64,000 bases of DNA from AP-15 sp963832875. GTDB taxonomy: Bacteria; Pseudomonadota; Alphaproteobacteria; ATCC43930; CGMCC-115725. Under the pieces are notes generated by a model. It did not search any database. It was not told the DNA's origin and saw only the letters and a program-made list of their open reading frames with translations. The translations under genes and the position numbers were made by a program. This document shows positions 11,914-21,202 of the stretch, piece after piece (position 1 is the stretch's first letter; each line of letters starts with the position of its first letter). Where the stretch lies: positions 124,001 to 188,000 of the forward strand of contig CAWHWB010000008.1 in the NCBI GenBank assembly GCA_963832875.1, given 5' to 3'.

Positions 11914-12899
11914 ATGTCGAACTTGGCCATCTTGTTCATAATGGTGATGCCGACGACGAGCATTGCAACCGCCACCCCGTCGAGGATAAAGCCGCGGGCA
12001 TCGTGAAACAGCGGCGCCAGATAGTTGGGCGAGGTCAGCATCAACAGGCCGATCACTACGATCGGCAAGCCGCCGAGGATCGCCGTCGTCGCGCGCGTCT
12101 CGCTCGACATCGCGCGCACCTTGGCCCGCATTTGCCGGCGCCGGCGCAGCGCGTCGGCGAGGTTGGCGAGGGTCTCGGCGAGGTTGCCGCCGGTCTCGCG
12201 CTGAACGCTCAGAGCGATGATAAAAAAGCGAAATTCCGGCGTGTCGATCCGCTTGGCGATGTCCCAGAGCAGAGCTTCGAGATCGCGTCCGAGCCGCATC
12301 CCGCTCTCGACCAGGCGCAGCTCGCTGCCCACCGGGTCGGCGATCTCATGGCCCGCTCCGACAATCGCTTCGCTGATCGGCAGCCCCGAGCGCAGCGCCC
12401 TGACCATCAGATCGATGGCATCCGGAAACAGCGCGGTAAAGGCGGTGATGCGGCGCCGGCCCATCCGACCGACCGCGAGGTGCGGGATCGCCAGCCCGAG
12501 ACACAGGCCGAGCAACGTGCAAGGAACGACCCCGAGCCGTGTGAGGCCGAGAAGGGCGAATGTCGACAGCGCCGTAGCACCGGCGATCACCAGCACATAT
12601 TGGCCGATGGTGATGGCCCGTCCGGTGCGCGCCAGACGGGCGGCGAGCAGGTCGCGGCGGGGCAGCCAGCGGCGGGCGACGCGGTCGATCTTTGGCGTCG
12701 CACTCTGGGCCCGGGTCAACCGCGCGGATTCGGCGGTCACTGGAACGCCCTTGGCTCGGTCGCGCACCAGATTGAGCCGGCGCTTGACCCGCCGGCGCGC
12801 GGCGCCGTTGCCGATCGCGACCGCGGCCGCGACAAAGCCCGCCACGACGGCGATGGCAGAGAGCGCGGCGAGCCAGTCTGCCGCTGCGAACGAGGTCAC
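11910..12899 (-). CDS. tadB: Type II/IV secretion system F-family inner-membrane protein TadB
   Basis: 329 residues. Seen: N-terminal membrane helix (LAALSAIAVVAGFVAAAVAI), central helices (YVLVIAGATALSTFALLGL, CTLLGLCLGLAIPHLAV), the T2SSF signature DAIDLMVRALRSGLPISEAI and RETGGNLAETLANLADALR, and two C-terminal helices. It is the TadC partner in the pilus platform. It follows tadA after 61 bases and overlaps tadC by 4. The ATG at 12899 gives the expected length. Confidence 0.93.
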   Translation of the reverse strand: MTSFAAADWLAALSAIAVVAGFVAAAVAIGNGAARRRVKRRLNLVRDRAKGVPVTAESARLTRAQSATPKIDRVARRWLPRRDLLAARLARTGRAITIGQYVLVIAGATALSTFALLGLTRLGVVPCTLLGLCLGLAIPHLAVGRMGRRRITAFTALFPDAIDLMVRALRSGLPISEAIVGAGHEIADPVGSELRLVESGMRLGRDLEALLWDIAKRIDTPEFRFFIIALSVQRETGGNLAETLANLADALRRRRQMRAKVRAMSSETRATTAILGGLPIVVIGLLMLTSPNYLAPLFHDARGFILDGVAVAMLVVGITIMNKMAKFDI

Positions 12900-12960
12900 G
12901 GTTTCATCCCGCGAGAGACGGTGGGCGGCGTTCGCGCCGCGGCGGCGTGCCGCGGCTTCA

Positions 12961-14637
12961 TCAAATGATCTCGAGCAGCGGGCGATCGAGCCCGTAATAT
13001 TCGGCGCGCGGCAAAAAGTACGGGCGCACCCCGCTGGACTTGAACACGCCGCGCAATCGGCCGTCGGCGCTTTCGCCCTGGAACTGATAGCTGAACAGTT
13101 CCTGCGTGGTGATGATGTCGCCCTCCATGCCGACCACCTCGATCACGTCGGTCACGCGCCTCATGCCGTCGCGCATCCTGCTGATCTGCACAATCATATG
13201 GACGGCGGCGGCAATCTGCGTGCGTACCGCATGCGATGGCAGATGGATCCCGGTCATTCCGACCATGTTTTCGAGTCGGGTCAGCGCCTCGCGCGGACGA
13301 TTGGCGTGGATCGTGCTCATCGATCCGTCATGGCCGGTGTTCATCGCCTGCAGCACGTCGAGCGCTTCGGCGCCGCGGATCTCGCCGAGGATGATCCGGT
13401 CGGGGCGCATGCGCAGGGTGTTGCGCAGCAGGTCGCGCATGGTGATCTCGCCGGTGCCTTCGAGGTTCGGCGAACGCGTCTCCAGCCGCACCACATGCGG
13501 CTGTTGCAATTGCAACTCTGCGGCGTCCTCGATCGTGACCGTACGCTCGGCCGGGTCGATCAGACGCGACAGCGCGTTCAGGAGGGTCGTCTTGCCCGAT
13601 CCGGTGCCGCCGGAAATTAGGATGTTGAGGCGGCAGCGCGCGGCGATCTTCAACAGGGTCGCCATCTCCGGCGAAATGTTCGCCTGCTGCGCCATAACGT
13701 CGAGGGTAATGGTCTTTTTTGAGAATTTGCGGATCGAGATCGACGGCCCGTCGATCGCCAGCGGCGGAATGATGATGTTGACTCGGCTGCCGTCGGCGAG
13801 CCTGGCATCGACCAGCGGCCGCGATTCGTCGATGCGGCGGCCGATCCGGGTCACGATCTTGGTGGCCACGTTCATGACGTGCTGATCGTCGCGAAACGCC
13901 ACGTCGGTCAGCTCGAGCTTACCGCGCCGCTCGACATAGACTTGCTTTGCGCCGTTGACCATGATGTCGGTCACGGTCTCGTCCTCGATCAGCGGCTCGA
14001 TCGGGCCGAGTCCGAGCATGTCCGCGATCAGCGATTGGACCAGCTCGCGCTGCTCGAGAAAATTCAACTGGTTCTTGGTTTCGCCGAGCAATTCCTTAAC
14101 CCAGCCGTCGAGCTGCGCCTCGAAGGTGGCGCGCGGCATCTCGGCCGCGGCGGCGACGTCCATGTGTTCGAGGACGAGCGGCTGAATTTGCGCCTTGGCC
14201 GTCTCGATCGCGCCGCGGTTGAGGCGGCGCTGCGCGGCCGTCGCATCGGCGTCGGCGGCGGGCCGCCCGGGGTTTAAGAGCGCCTGCATCAGCGCGGTGA
14301 TCAGATCGCGCCGCTCAAGCGCGTTGGCCTCGATCCCATGGCGCGGCAGGTGCGCCTGCACCGCGGCATCGACGATTTTAGCCAGTTCGCCGCGGCTGAG
14401 AATCAGGCGCCGCTCGGGGCGGATGTCGCTGCTGAGCCGGGCGAGGAGCTGCTCACGAGCCGCCAGAAGCCGGTCTTCCTGGGTAGCTTCGGGCGATGGC
14501 GGCGCTGCCGAAATGGCCGCCGGCGACGCTGCTGAAGCAGCCGGCGGAGGCGACGGGGCGACACGCCGGGTCGATAATTCAGCGATGCGGGCGTCGAGCG
14601 CGTTCTCGCCGTCGGGGCGTTTGAAAAAGCCTACCAT
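12961..14637 (-). CDS. tadA: Flp pilus assembly ATPase TadA/CpaF
   Basis: 558 residues from ATG 14637; the frame is open further upstream but that part lies inside cpaE in another frame. The N-terminal 100 residues are Ala/Pro-rich, then the VirB11-like fold: IMVNGAKQVYVERRGKLEL, SRVNIIIPPLAIDGPSISIR, Walker A SGGTGSGKTTLLNALS (near residue 352), the Asp/Glu boxes VTIEDAAELQLQ and RMRPDRIILGEIRG (Walker B), and MNTGHDGSMSTIHAN (His box). A hexameric cytoplasmic motor powering pilin extension and retraction. Overlaps the end of cpaE by 7 bases. Confidence 0.95.
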   Translation of the reverse strand: MVGFFKRPDGENALDARIAELSTRRVAPSPPPAASAASPAAISAAPPSPEATQEDRLLAAREQLLARLSSDIRPERRLILSRGELAKIVDAAVQAHLPRHGIEANALERRDLITALMQALLNPGRPAADADATAAQRRLNRGAIETAKAQIQPLVLEHMDVAAAAEMPRATFEAQLDGWVKELLGETKNQLNFLEQRELVQSLIADMLGLGPIEPLIEDETVTDIMVNGAKQVYVERRGKLELTDVAFRDDQHVMNVATKIVTRIGRRIDESRPLVDARLADGSRVNIIIPPLAIDGPSISIRKFSKKTITLDVMAQQANISPEMATLLKIAARCRLNILISGGTGSGKTTLLNALSRLIDPAERTVTIEDAAELQLQQPHVVRLETRSPNLEGTGEITMRDLLRNTLRMRPDRIILGEIRGAEALDVLQAMNTGHDGSMSTIHANRPREALTRLENMVGMTGIHLPSHAVRTQIAAAVHMIVQISRMRDGMRRVTDVIEVVGMEGDIITTQELFSYQFQGESADGRLRGVFKSSGVRPYFLPRAEYYGLDRPLLEII

Positions 14638-15836
14638 AGCGAGCGGATGGCAAACCGCCGCCGCTTCGGCGCCGCTGCGGCCGGGCCGGCGAGCAAGGCG
14701 GCGAGCTGCCGGAAGTCGCGCACAACCGAGCTGCGGGGTGCAGCCACGGGCAATGGCCGGCCCGAATTGACCGCCGCGCCTGCCGATTTCGGATCGTAGG
14801 AAATCGACATGTCCAGGCGCTTGCCGATGCCCTTTTCGAATTCGCTCTTGCCGATCAGCGCGCGCTCGCCGGTTGCGCCGGCCTCGACCAGCCATAGGCG
14901 CGGCTGAGGCGTGTGCTCGCGCATCAGGGTCTGCAGCCGGATCGTGTCGCGCAGGCCGGCGAGGCTGCGCTCGCAGATCATCACGATGTGGCTCGCGGCG
15001 GCGAGCACGACGCGCTGCACCGGGGTGGCGCCGCGCGGCAGGTCGACCACCACGCGAACGAATTTGCGGCGCAGCTCGTAGAGCAGCATGTCGATGGCGC
15101 CGGCGTCGATGGTCATATGCTGCGCCGCCGATGCTTCGGCCGCCAGCACCCGCAAATTTTCGCTGATCTTGACCATGGCCCGGTCGATGAACAGGCTGTC
15201 GATGCGCGAGGGCTGCTCCAGGGCTTCGCACAATCCGCTGCCGGGCTCGGTGTCGAGCTTCAGTGCCACGGTGCCGAAATGCAGGTCGAGATCGAGCAAC
15301 GCGGTGCGTTCCGGATGCTCCTCGGCGAGGACCCAGGCGCAGCCGACCGCAGTCGTGGTAGCGCCGACTCCGCCGCGGCTGCCGACGAACACGATGACCT
15401 GGCCGAGCCCGCCGTCGGGACCGGCGGCCCCGCCCGCCGAGGCTTTCTCCAGCATCGCCGCCAGCGCCTCGCGGCTCGGCGGCTTGATCAGATAGTCGTC
15501 GGCGCCGGCCGCCAACAGGTCGCGGTAAAGCGCGACGTCATTGACCGCACCCAAGGTGACGAGCCGTAGCTCGGCGCCGCCGACCGAGCGCGCCGCGCCG
15601 ATTTCGGCAATCGGGGCCGGCAGGTCGGCGAGATCGAGCAGCAGGATGCGCGGGGCCGAGCCGCCGCGAATGCGCCGCAATGCCGCGTCTAAGGTATCGG
15701 TGACGGCGAGCTCGTCATCCAGTTGCAGCTCGCGGATTACCCCTTGCAAGCGGTCCAAAGTCGGTTGGTCGCGCAATACCGCGAGGACGCCTTCGCGCGC
15801 CGGCTTGGGGAAGGTTTTCGCGCGCACCGCCTTCAT
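14631..15836 (-). CDS. cpaE: Pilus assembly protein CpaE/TadZ, MinD/ParA-like ATPase
   Basis: 401 residues. The N-terminal receiver-like domain (about residues 16-140) is degenerate; it contains RILLLDLADLPAPI and ends in KPPSREALAAMLEKA. The second domain has the deviant Walker A VGSRGGVGATTTAVGCAW, LLDLDLHFGTVAL (Walker B-like) and RVVVDLPRGATP. CpaE/TadZ positions the pilus machine at the pole. The start overlaps the cpaD stop by 4 bases (ATGA-type), showing coupling. High confidence from architecture plus position between cpaD and tadA. Confidence 0.93.
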   Translation of the reverse strand: MKAVRAKTFPKPAREGVLAVLRDQPTLDRLQGVIRELQLDDELAVTDTLDAALRRIRGGSAPRILLLDLADLPAPIAEIGAARSVGGAELRLVTLGAVNDVALYRDLLAAGADDYLIKPPSREALAAMLEKASAGGAAGPDGGLGQVIVFVGSRGGVGATTTAVGCAWVLAEEHPERTALLDLDLHFGTVALKLDTEPGSGLCEALEQPSRIDSLFIDRAMVKISENLRVLAAEASAAQHMTIDAGAIDMLLYELRRKFVRVVVDLPRGATPVQRVVLAAASHIVMICERSLAGLRDTIRLQTLMREHTPQPRLWLVEAGATGERALIGKSEFEKGIGKRLDMSISYDPKSAGAAVNSGRPLPVAAPRSSVVRDFRQLAALLAGPAAAAPKRRRFAIRSLW

Positions 15837-16522
15837 TGGCTGCCGCCGCCTGCGCTCGCCCCGCCGCCACCGCCCGATCCGCCGCCGCCCGATCCGACCG
15901 GCGCCAGGGTGGCTTCCGCCGGTAGTGGTGGGACCTTATCGTCCAGATAGCGGTCGACAGCCGCCGCCGTCGGCTGGCCGTCTGCCGCAGCCAAGGTGCG
16001 GCCGCCGGCGAGATCGGCCGGGCTCGCCACCATCAGGCCGAGATTAACCGCGGTGGCGCAGCCGAAATTGCTGGTCGGCGCATTGGAGAAGTCGCTCGCC
16101 GGGCGCATGCTCCAATTCGGGCAGCGCGGCAGGGTTACGGCATAGCGGCCGACCATGACGATGGCGCGGTTGCGCGGAATCCCGGCGAGCGGGCTGGCGT
16201 CGGCGACGATGCCCCAGCGCAAGAGCCGGCTCGCGATCGCGTCGCTGCGCGCCTGGGCCAGCGCCGGCGGGCCCGAGGCGGCGACCTCGACGCGGTCGGC
16301 GGGGCGGATATCGCCGTTCGCGACCAGCCGGTTGAGCCGCGAATCCTCGCCCGCGGCGAGGCGGGCCGACCCCGGCGCGAAGGCCAATGCCACCTCGCTG
16401 GTGGCGCCATCGACCCGCAGATTGTTCGGTGCTTCACTCTTGCTGTATTCGGCGACTCCGGGCACGCAGCCGGCGAGCACCGACGACAAGACGATGACGA
16501 TCGGACAAAGGTGCTTTCTCAT
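15833..16522 (-). CDS. cpaD: Pilus assembly lipoprotein CpaD
   Basis: 229 residues from ATG 16522. Signal sequence and lipobox: MRKHLCPIVIVLSSVLAGC. The body matches CpaD: a domain with VALAFAPGSARLAAGEDSRL, like an OmpA-type periplasmic fold, and FGCATAVNLGLMVASPADLAGG (the conserved Cys-containing CpaD tail). The last 20 or so residues are almost all Gly, Ser and Pro. A longer frame extends upstream but its extra part is unlike the family. CpaD sits with the CpaC secretin in the outer membrane. 14 bases separate it from cpaC. Confidence 0.88.
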   Translation of the reverse strand: MRKHLCPIVIVLSSVLAGCVPGVAEYSKSEAPNNLRVDGATSEVALAFAPGSARLAAGEDSRLNRLVANGDIRPADRVEVAASGPPALAQARSDAIASRLLRWGIVADASPLAGIPRNRAIVMVGRYAVTLPRCPNWSMRPASDFSNAPTSNFGCATAVNLGLMVASPADLAGGRTLAAADGQPTAAAVDRYLDDKVPPLPAEATLAPVGSGGGGSGGGGGASAGGGSQ

Positions 16523-16536
16523 GACCTTGCCTCCCC

Positions 16537-18051
16537 TCAATCGAGCCGGAACCCGGCCGGGCCGATCAGGCCGCCGCCGCTGCTGTCGAGCGGCCCGCGG
16601 CCCGGCGCCGGCAGCTTTTGCCGCCAGGTGTCGCCCCACAGCACCTGTTGCGCGTCGTGCGGTGCGGTAAACCCGTCGGTCGGGCTCGCCAGCGCCGTCT
16701 CCGCCGGCCTGACCAGGTAGGGGGTGACGATGACGACGAGTTCGCTCTCGTTGTTCTGAAACTTGTTCGACCGGAACAGCGCGCCGAGGATCGGGATGTC
16801 GCCGAGCCATGGGACCTTGGAAATATCCTGGCTAGTGTTGTGCATAAGCAATCCGGCGAGCGCGAAGCTTTGCCCGCTGGCGAGATCGACCGTGGTTTCG
16901 GCTCGGTCCACGGTCAGCGCGGGGACAACAGAGCCGCTGATCGTCACGGCGTCGGCGAAATCCAACTGGCTGACCTCCGGCCGGACCCTAAGACTGAGGT
17001 GATTGGCGTCGATGATCGTCGGCGTAAACGCCAGCTGGACGCCGAATTGTTGGAACTGGACGGTGATGACCGCAGTGTTTCCGACCGATCCGGGTTGGGC
17101 CACCGGATAAGGGAACTCGCCGCCTGCGAGAAAGCTCGCAGTCTGGCCCGAAACCGCAGTTAGGTTTGGCTCGGCAAGCACGGTCACGAAACCCTCGGTG
17201 GCCAATGCCTCGACCATGGCGCTGACCTGCTGGCCGAACAGCGAGGGTAACATGCCGATCGTGATGGTGTTGACCGCCGGGGTCACGTTGTTGGTTGTCA
17301 GCAATGACACCGCCGGACCGGAAACGGTCGTGCCGATCTCCGAGCTGGTGCCGAGCTTGCTCCAGTCGACGCCGATCTGTTTCAAGATGTTCCGATTGAC
17401 CTCGGCGATCCGGACTTGCAGATCAACCTGGTTCGGAGTGGTGACCGTGAGCCGGTTGATGACCTTCTCGCCCTTGACCGCGCCACCGATTGCGGTGGCG
17501 AGCGTCTGCACCTTTTCCGCCTGTCCGGCGCTGGCGACGGCGCCGCTCAGCACCAGGTTCGAATCGACCTCGGTGACCGAGATGGGTGCTCCCGGCACCA
17601 GCTGCCGCAAGGACTGGCGGAGCGGAGACAGGTCGAGACCGACCCGCACCGGCGCGTTCAGCAGCACCTGGTCATTAGCGTCGACGGCATAGATCACGGT
17701 CTCGCCCGGCGCTTTGGCGCTGACATAGACGAGGGTCGGCGACTTGACCTGGACGTCGGCGACATCGGGGCTGGCGACGAATACGGTGCTGGCTGGCCGC
17801 GGCAGCCGGACCAGGGTGCCCTTGCCGACTTCGAGCCTGATCGGCCGGCCGTTGGCCGGGATCAGCGTGGCCCCGGCCGCAGCGGACGGATCGGCGGCCG
17901 ATGGCGGATCGGCGGCAGAGGAGGGCAAGCTGCCCGCCGGTTGCGGCGTGGCGGGCGTCGCGCCGGGCGTTTGCGGCCCGGCCGCCAGCGCGGCGGCAGC
18001 GAGCCCGAGCCACATCGCTGCGGCGAAACCGAAGCGAGGCAACGGGAACAT
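16537..18051 (-). CDS. cpaC: Type II and III secretion system secretin CpaC/RcpA
   Basis: 504 residues with an N-terminal signal peptide (LGLAAAALAAG). Seen: an N-terminal pilus-formation domain with VADVQVKSPTLVYVSAKAPGETVIYAVD, a BON-like domain (VDSNLVLSGAVASAGQAEKV), then the secretin core VRIAEVNRNILKQIGVDWSK, VLAEPNLTAVSGQTASFLAGGE, VGVQLAFTPT-like and QSFALAGLLMHNTSQDISKVPWL. It forms the outer-membrane channel of the Flp pilus. The start codon overlaps the cpaB stop by one base. Confidence 0.94.
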   Translation of the reverse strand: MFPLPRFGFAAAMWLGLAAAALAAGPQTPGATPATPQPAGSLPSSAADPPSAADPSAAAGATLIPANGRPIRLEVGKGTLVRLPRPASTVFVASPDVADVQVKSPTLVYVSAKAPGETVIYAVDANDQVLLNAPVRVGLDLSPLRQSLRQLVPGAPISVTEVDSNLVLSGAVASAGQAEKVQTLATAIGGAVKGEKVINRLTVTTPNQVDLQVRIAEVNRNILKQIGVDWSKLGTSSEIGTTVSGPAVSLLTTNNVTPAVNTITIGMLPSLFGQQVSAMVEALATEGFVTVLAEPNLTAVSGQTASFLAGGEFPYPVAQPGSVGNTAVITVQFQQFGVQLAFTPTIIDANHLSLRVRPEVSQLDFADAVTISGSVVPALTVDRAETTVDLASGQSFALAGLLMHNTSQDISKVPWLGDIPILGALFRSNKFQNNESELVVIVTPYLVRPAETALASPTDGFTAPHDAQQVLWGDTWRQKLPAPGRGPLDSSGGGLIGPAGFRLD

Positions 18052-18965
18052 CAGGAACCTCGAGACGCAGGTTGCGACGCGACAGATGTATCGGTATTGC
18101 CGTTCCCGCGCAATATGGTTACTGAACCATCGCTAGAGTTTTGACGGGTCTTGGACGGCTTCGGCAGCAGCTGGCTGACGTCGCTATCGAGGGTGAAGTC
18201 GCCTGGACGGGGATCATCGCGCAAATCGACCGCGGCGGCGACCAGCGATCCAACGCCTTGCGCTGCCGCAAGGCTGCGCAGGCTCAGCGACAATTTACCG
18301 ATATCCGCGGCGACGGCGATGATCTCGCTTTGTTTGGGCGTCACTTCAAAGGTCACGGTGCGGGCCAGCACCGCCTGGCCGTCTTTGCTGTCGAGCCGCT
18401 GGTCGATCGCGATCACGCGCACGTCGCGCAGCACGGTTTCCGCCGCCCGGTGCTGATAACCGCTGCTGTTGGCACCGCCGGTCTGCGGCACCGGCAAGGT
18501 GATCAGGATGTCGACCCGGTCGCCGGGAAAGACGAAGCCCGAGATACCCGAGGTCGCGTCGACCGGGACGGAGACCGCGCGCATGCCCGGCCGCAGTACC
18601 GCGGCGAGAAAGCCGCGCTCGCCGGGATGCACGAGCTTGGCGCCGATGATCGGTTCGCCGGCGACGAACGGTTCGCGCGCGACTGCGCCGGCAAGCGATT
18701 TCTCCGCCGCGCTCCCACCGAGAATATAGTCGGCGCTGAGCGCGGTTGCGGGCCAGGCCCGCGCCACCAGGTCGGCCGGCTTCAGGATCTGGCCGCGAAC
18801 GATCGCGGTGCGGGCGACGAGAATATGCTTTTGCGGCGGCGTCGGCGCGGGCGGCGGCGCCGCGGCGACCACCTGGCGCTGCGCTAGCCACGAGCGCACC
18901 ATCATTGCGGTGCCGCCGGCGAGCACGAGAGCGATCACGAACAGGATCAGGGTGCGGCCACGCAT
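18051..18965 (-). CDS. cpaB: Flp pilus assembly protein CpaB/RcpC
   Basis: 304 residues. One N-terminal membrane helix (LILFVIALVLAGGTAMMV), then an SAF domain (ILVARTAIVRGQILKPADLVARAWP) and the RcpC/CpaB domain (GERGFLAAVLRPGMRAVSVPVDATSGISGFVFPGDRVDILIT read in pieces). It is a periplasmic component thought to bind peptidoglycan and connect to the secretin. It follows cpaA after 9 bases and overlaps cpaC by one base. Confidence 0.93.
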   Translation of the reverse strand: MRGRTLILFVIALVLAGGTAMMVRSWLAQRQVVAAAPPPAPTPPQKHILVARTAIVRGQILKPADLVARAWPATALSADYILGGSAAEKSLAGAVAREPFVAGEPIIGAKLVHPGERGFLAAVLRPGMRAVSVPVDATSGISGFVFPGDRVDILITLPVPQTGGANSSGYQHRAAETVLRDVRVIAIDQRLDSKDGQAVLARTVTFEVTPKQSEIIAVAADIGKLSLSLRSLAAAQGVGSLVAAAVDLRDDPRPGDFTLDSDVSQLLPKPSKTRQNSSDGSVTILRGNGNTDTSVASQPASRGS

Positions 18966-18974
18966 GGTCCGTCC

Positions 18975-19487
18975 TCAGCCGAGAGAAGGCCTGATGGTGA
19001 CGATCAACGCCGCGGCGGCGATCGCCACTCCGTACGGCACCGGCGTCCCGCTCTTCCCGATGCCGGCCACCGCTTGGCGGGGGTCGGCGGCACGGCTCCG
19101 CCAGGCGCCGACCCGTGCGCCGAGCGGGGTCAGACAGGCGAGCGCCAAGACCCCGCCGAACAGGCCGGCAAGAGCCAACAGCGGCCCGAGGCGGCCGGGC
19201 CCGGTCCATAACGCCGCTGCGGAAAATAGCTTGACGTCGCCGCCGCCCATCAGGCCGCGGGCGAAAATCAAGGCGCCGACGAGAAACACCACCATGGCGC
19301 CCGCCACCGCTTCGAGCCCGGCCGCCAAGCTGGGGGCGGCTTCGGTCGCGACGCGCAATGGCCACAGCGCGCACAATGCCACGATCACCGGGTTGGGGAT
19401 GACCAACCGGCGAACATCCTCGATCGCGGCCGCGGCCATCAAGCCGGCAAAGCCGAACAGCGCGATCAGCTGCACCCCTGACGCCAT
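18975..19487 (-). CDS. cpaA: Prepilin peptidase CpaA/TadV (type IV prepilin peptidase family)
   Basis: 170 residues from ATG 19487, the usual CpaA length; an open frame extends further but is proline/arginine noise. Seen: IEDVRRLVIPNPV, where the Asp of the first motif and the I-P-N context match A24A peptidases, and GLMGGGDVKLFSA, the second catalytic Asp (GxGD motif). Four to six hydrophobic helices. It cleaves the class III leader of Flp prepilin and pseudopilins at the inner membrane. It is the first gene of the cpa operon here; a flp pilin gene, normally just upstream, is absent. Confidence 0.9.
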   Translation of the reverse strand: MASGVQLIALFGFAGLMAAAAIEDVRRLVIPNPVIVALCALWPLRVATEAAPSLAAGLEAVAGAMVVFLVGALIFARGLMGGGDVKLFSAAALWTGPGRLGPLLALAGLFGGVLALACLTPLGARVGAWRSRAADPRQAVAGIGKSGTPVPYGVAIAAAALIVTIRPSLG

Positions 19488-19816
19488 CACGCCTCCCGGG
19501 CTGTCGGAAGTTGCGGCGAGAGGGGCACGGCGGCGCCCAGCGGCCCGATTTTCAGAGGCGCGGCGAATGCTGCCGTTATCGCGGATTGCGGCGAATGCTC
19601 CGGTCGAGCGGGCATCAAATGCTCCAAGACGATGATCAGTGCGATCGCATCTTCGAGCCGATTGTCCTAAGGAGTGCTTAACCCTCGCGGCTGCCGCGGC
19701 GGCGGGCGGCGCGGGCCGCATCGTGGCGACCTCTTGATTTCTCGGTGCCCTCAAGGGATCAGTGCGCCCTGTCTCCGGGCCGGTCGCGCGTCCGCTTCGA
19801 CCTGCCGACAACAGCG
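19488..19816. other. Divergent intergenic region between cpaA and the MFS gene
   Basis: 329 bases on the chosen starts. It must hold the promoter of the cpa operon (minus strand) and of the MFS gene (plus strand). I see no Flp pilin reading frame (no class III leader followed by a GLIAALIA-like helix) on either strand and no clear promoter hexamers. Confidence 0.5.
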
Positions 19817-21127
19817 ATGGCGGCGATGAACAGACTGCGCAGGTCCGAGCCCGGCGACGCTGCACCGCCGGCGGCCGCCCCGGCGGCCTCGTCCGGCGCG
19901 GCACCCCGGAGCACACGCCCGGATTGGCTGCTGCTGGGCGGCGCCTTTACCGCCTTTACCGTCAGCGCCGGACTGATGCAGTCCTATACCGTCTTCCTGG
20001 TCGCGTTCGTTCAGGATTTCGCCTGGGGGCGGGCCGAGACCTCGCTCGCCTATTCGGTCTCCCAGCTGGTCGCCGGCGCCAGCTCGCCCTTGGTCGGCGC
20101 CATGGTCGACCGGCTCGGGCCGTTGCGTCTGCTGCTGCTCGGCGGCGGCCTGTTGATCCTGGGGCTGTTGAGCTGCGCCCATATGTCGGCGCTATGGCAG
20201 ATCATCGCGTCTTACGGGGTGGTCATGACCATCGGCGCCAATTGCCTGGGCCTGGTGGTGTTCGTGCCGTTGCTGTCGCGGCGGTTCGTGCGCCGGCGCG
20301 GCCTGGCGATCTCGGTTGTGCAATCGGCCAACGGTTTCGGCCGCGCCTGGTCGGCGCCGATGGCCCAGTTGCTGATCTCGTCGCTGGGCTGGCGCCGGAC
20401 CTATCTGGTCCAGGCCGGGTTCATGGCCGCGATGATGCTGCCGCTGGCGTTGCTGTTTCGCCGTTCCGCCGCCCCGCCGCCCCGCCGGCCGCCATCGAGC
20501 ATCGCAGCGGCGCCGGCGCTCGCCGCCCTGCCGTCGCCCGGCTGGACCTTGGCCGAAGCGGTGCACACGCCGCATTTCTGGCTGTTGTTCGCGGTCTATC
20601 TGTTTACCGGGCTCGGCAGCTTTCTGGTGTCGCTGCACCAACTCGCCTTCGCCGTCGACCGCGGCTTCGACGAGCTTTACGCCGCTGAGGTGCTGGGGCT
20701 CGGCAGTTTCCTCGCGATCGCCGGCACGATCTTCACCGGCACCTTGTCCGATTACATCGGACGCGAATTGTCGGCGATCCTCGCCTATCTCGTCTCGATC
20801 CTCGGCGTCGTTTGTGCGCTATTCATTAAGGGCCCGCATCAAGGCTGGCTCCTATGGCTGTTCGCCTGCTGTTTCGGGCTGACTTGGGGGGCGCGCGGGC
20901 CAGCGATCACGGCCAAGACCGCCGATCTGTTTCCGGGCCGCCAGCTCGGCACGATCCTCGGCGTGATCACCGTCGGCAGCGGCATCGGCTCGGCCGCCGG
21001 CTCGTGGGCGGCGGGCTGGATTTTCGACCTGTCGGGCAGCTACGAACTGGCCTTTGGCCTGTCGATCGCCGCCTATGTCTGCGGCTGCGTCGCCTTCTGG
21101 GCGTTGCGCCGGCCGCCGGCGCGCTAG
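19817..21127 (+). CDS. Major facilitator superfamily transporter (OFA/monocarboxylate-like)
   Basis: 436 residues from ATG 19817; ATG 19745 would add 24 polar residues with no clear benefit. About 12 hydrophobic helices in two halves. Seen: LLGGAFTAFTVSAGLMQSY (TM1), the MFS loop 2-3 motif GAMVDRLGPLRLLLLGGGL, a long Pro/Arg-rich central loop, and in the second half GTLSDYIGRELSAILAYL and TWGARGPAITAKTADLFPGR. The RGPAI stretch and overall pattern fit the oxalate:formate/monocarboxylate branch. Substrate unknown. No linked enzyme suggests one. Confidence 0.82.
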   Translation: MAAMNRLRRSEPGDAAPPAAAPAASSGAAPRSTRPDWLLLGGAFTAFTVSAGLMQSYTVFLVAFVQDFAWGRAETSLAYSVSQLVAGASSPLVGAMVDRLGPLRLLLLGGGLLILGLLSCAHMSALWQIIASYGVVMTIGANCLGLVVFVPLLSRRFVRRRGLAISVVQSANGFGRAWSAPMAQLLISSLGWRRTYLVQAGFMAAMMLPLALLFRRSAAPPPRRPPSSIAAAPALAALPSPGWTLAEAVHTPHFWLLFAVYLFTGLGSFLVSLHQLAFAVDRGFDELYAAEVLGLGSFLAIAGTIFTGTLSDYIGRELSAILAYLVSILGVVCALFIKGPHQGWLLWLFACCFGLTWGARGPAITAKTADLFPGRQLGTILGVITVGSGIGSAAGSWAAGWIFDLSGSYELAFGLSIAAYVCGCVAFWALRRPPAR

Positions 21128-21202
21128 GTCCACGGGCGACATGAGCCGGCAATTTGGCGAAGCGACTGTTTGCCGCGATCGCTATGCCTCGGCGCCCGCA
21201 AG

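Noticed and set aside
12961..15231. A 756-residue TadA
   Set aside because: The first about 198 residues lie in cpaE in another frame; the TadA family N-terminus fits ATG 14637.
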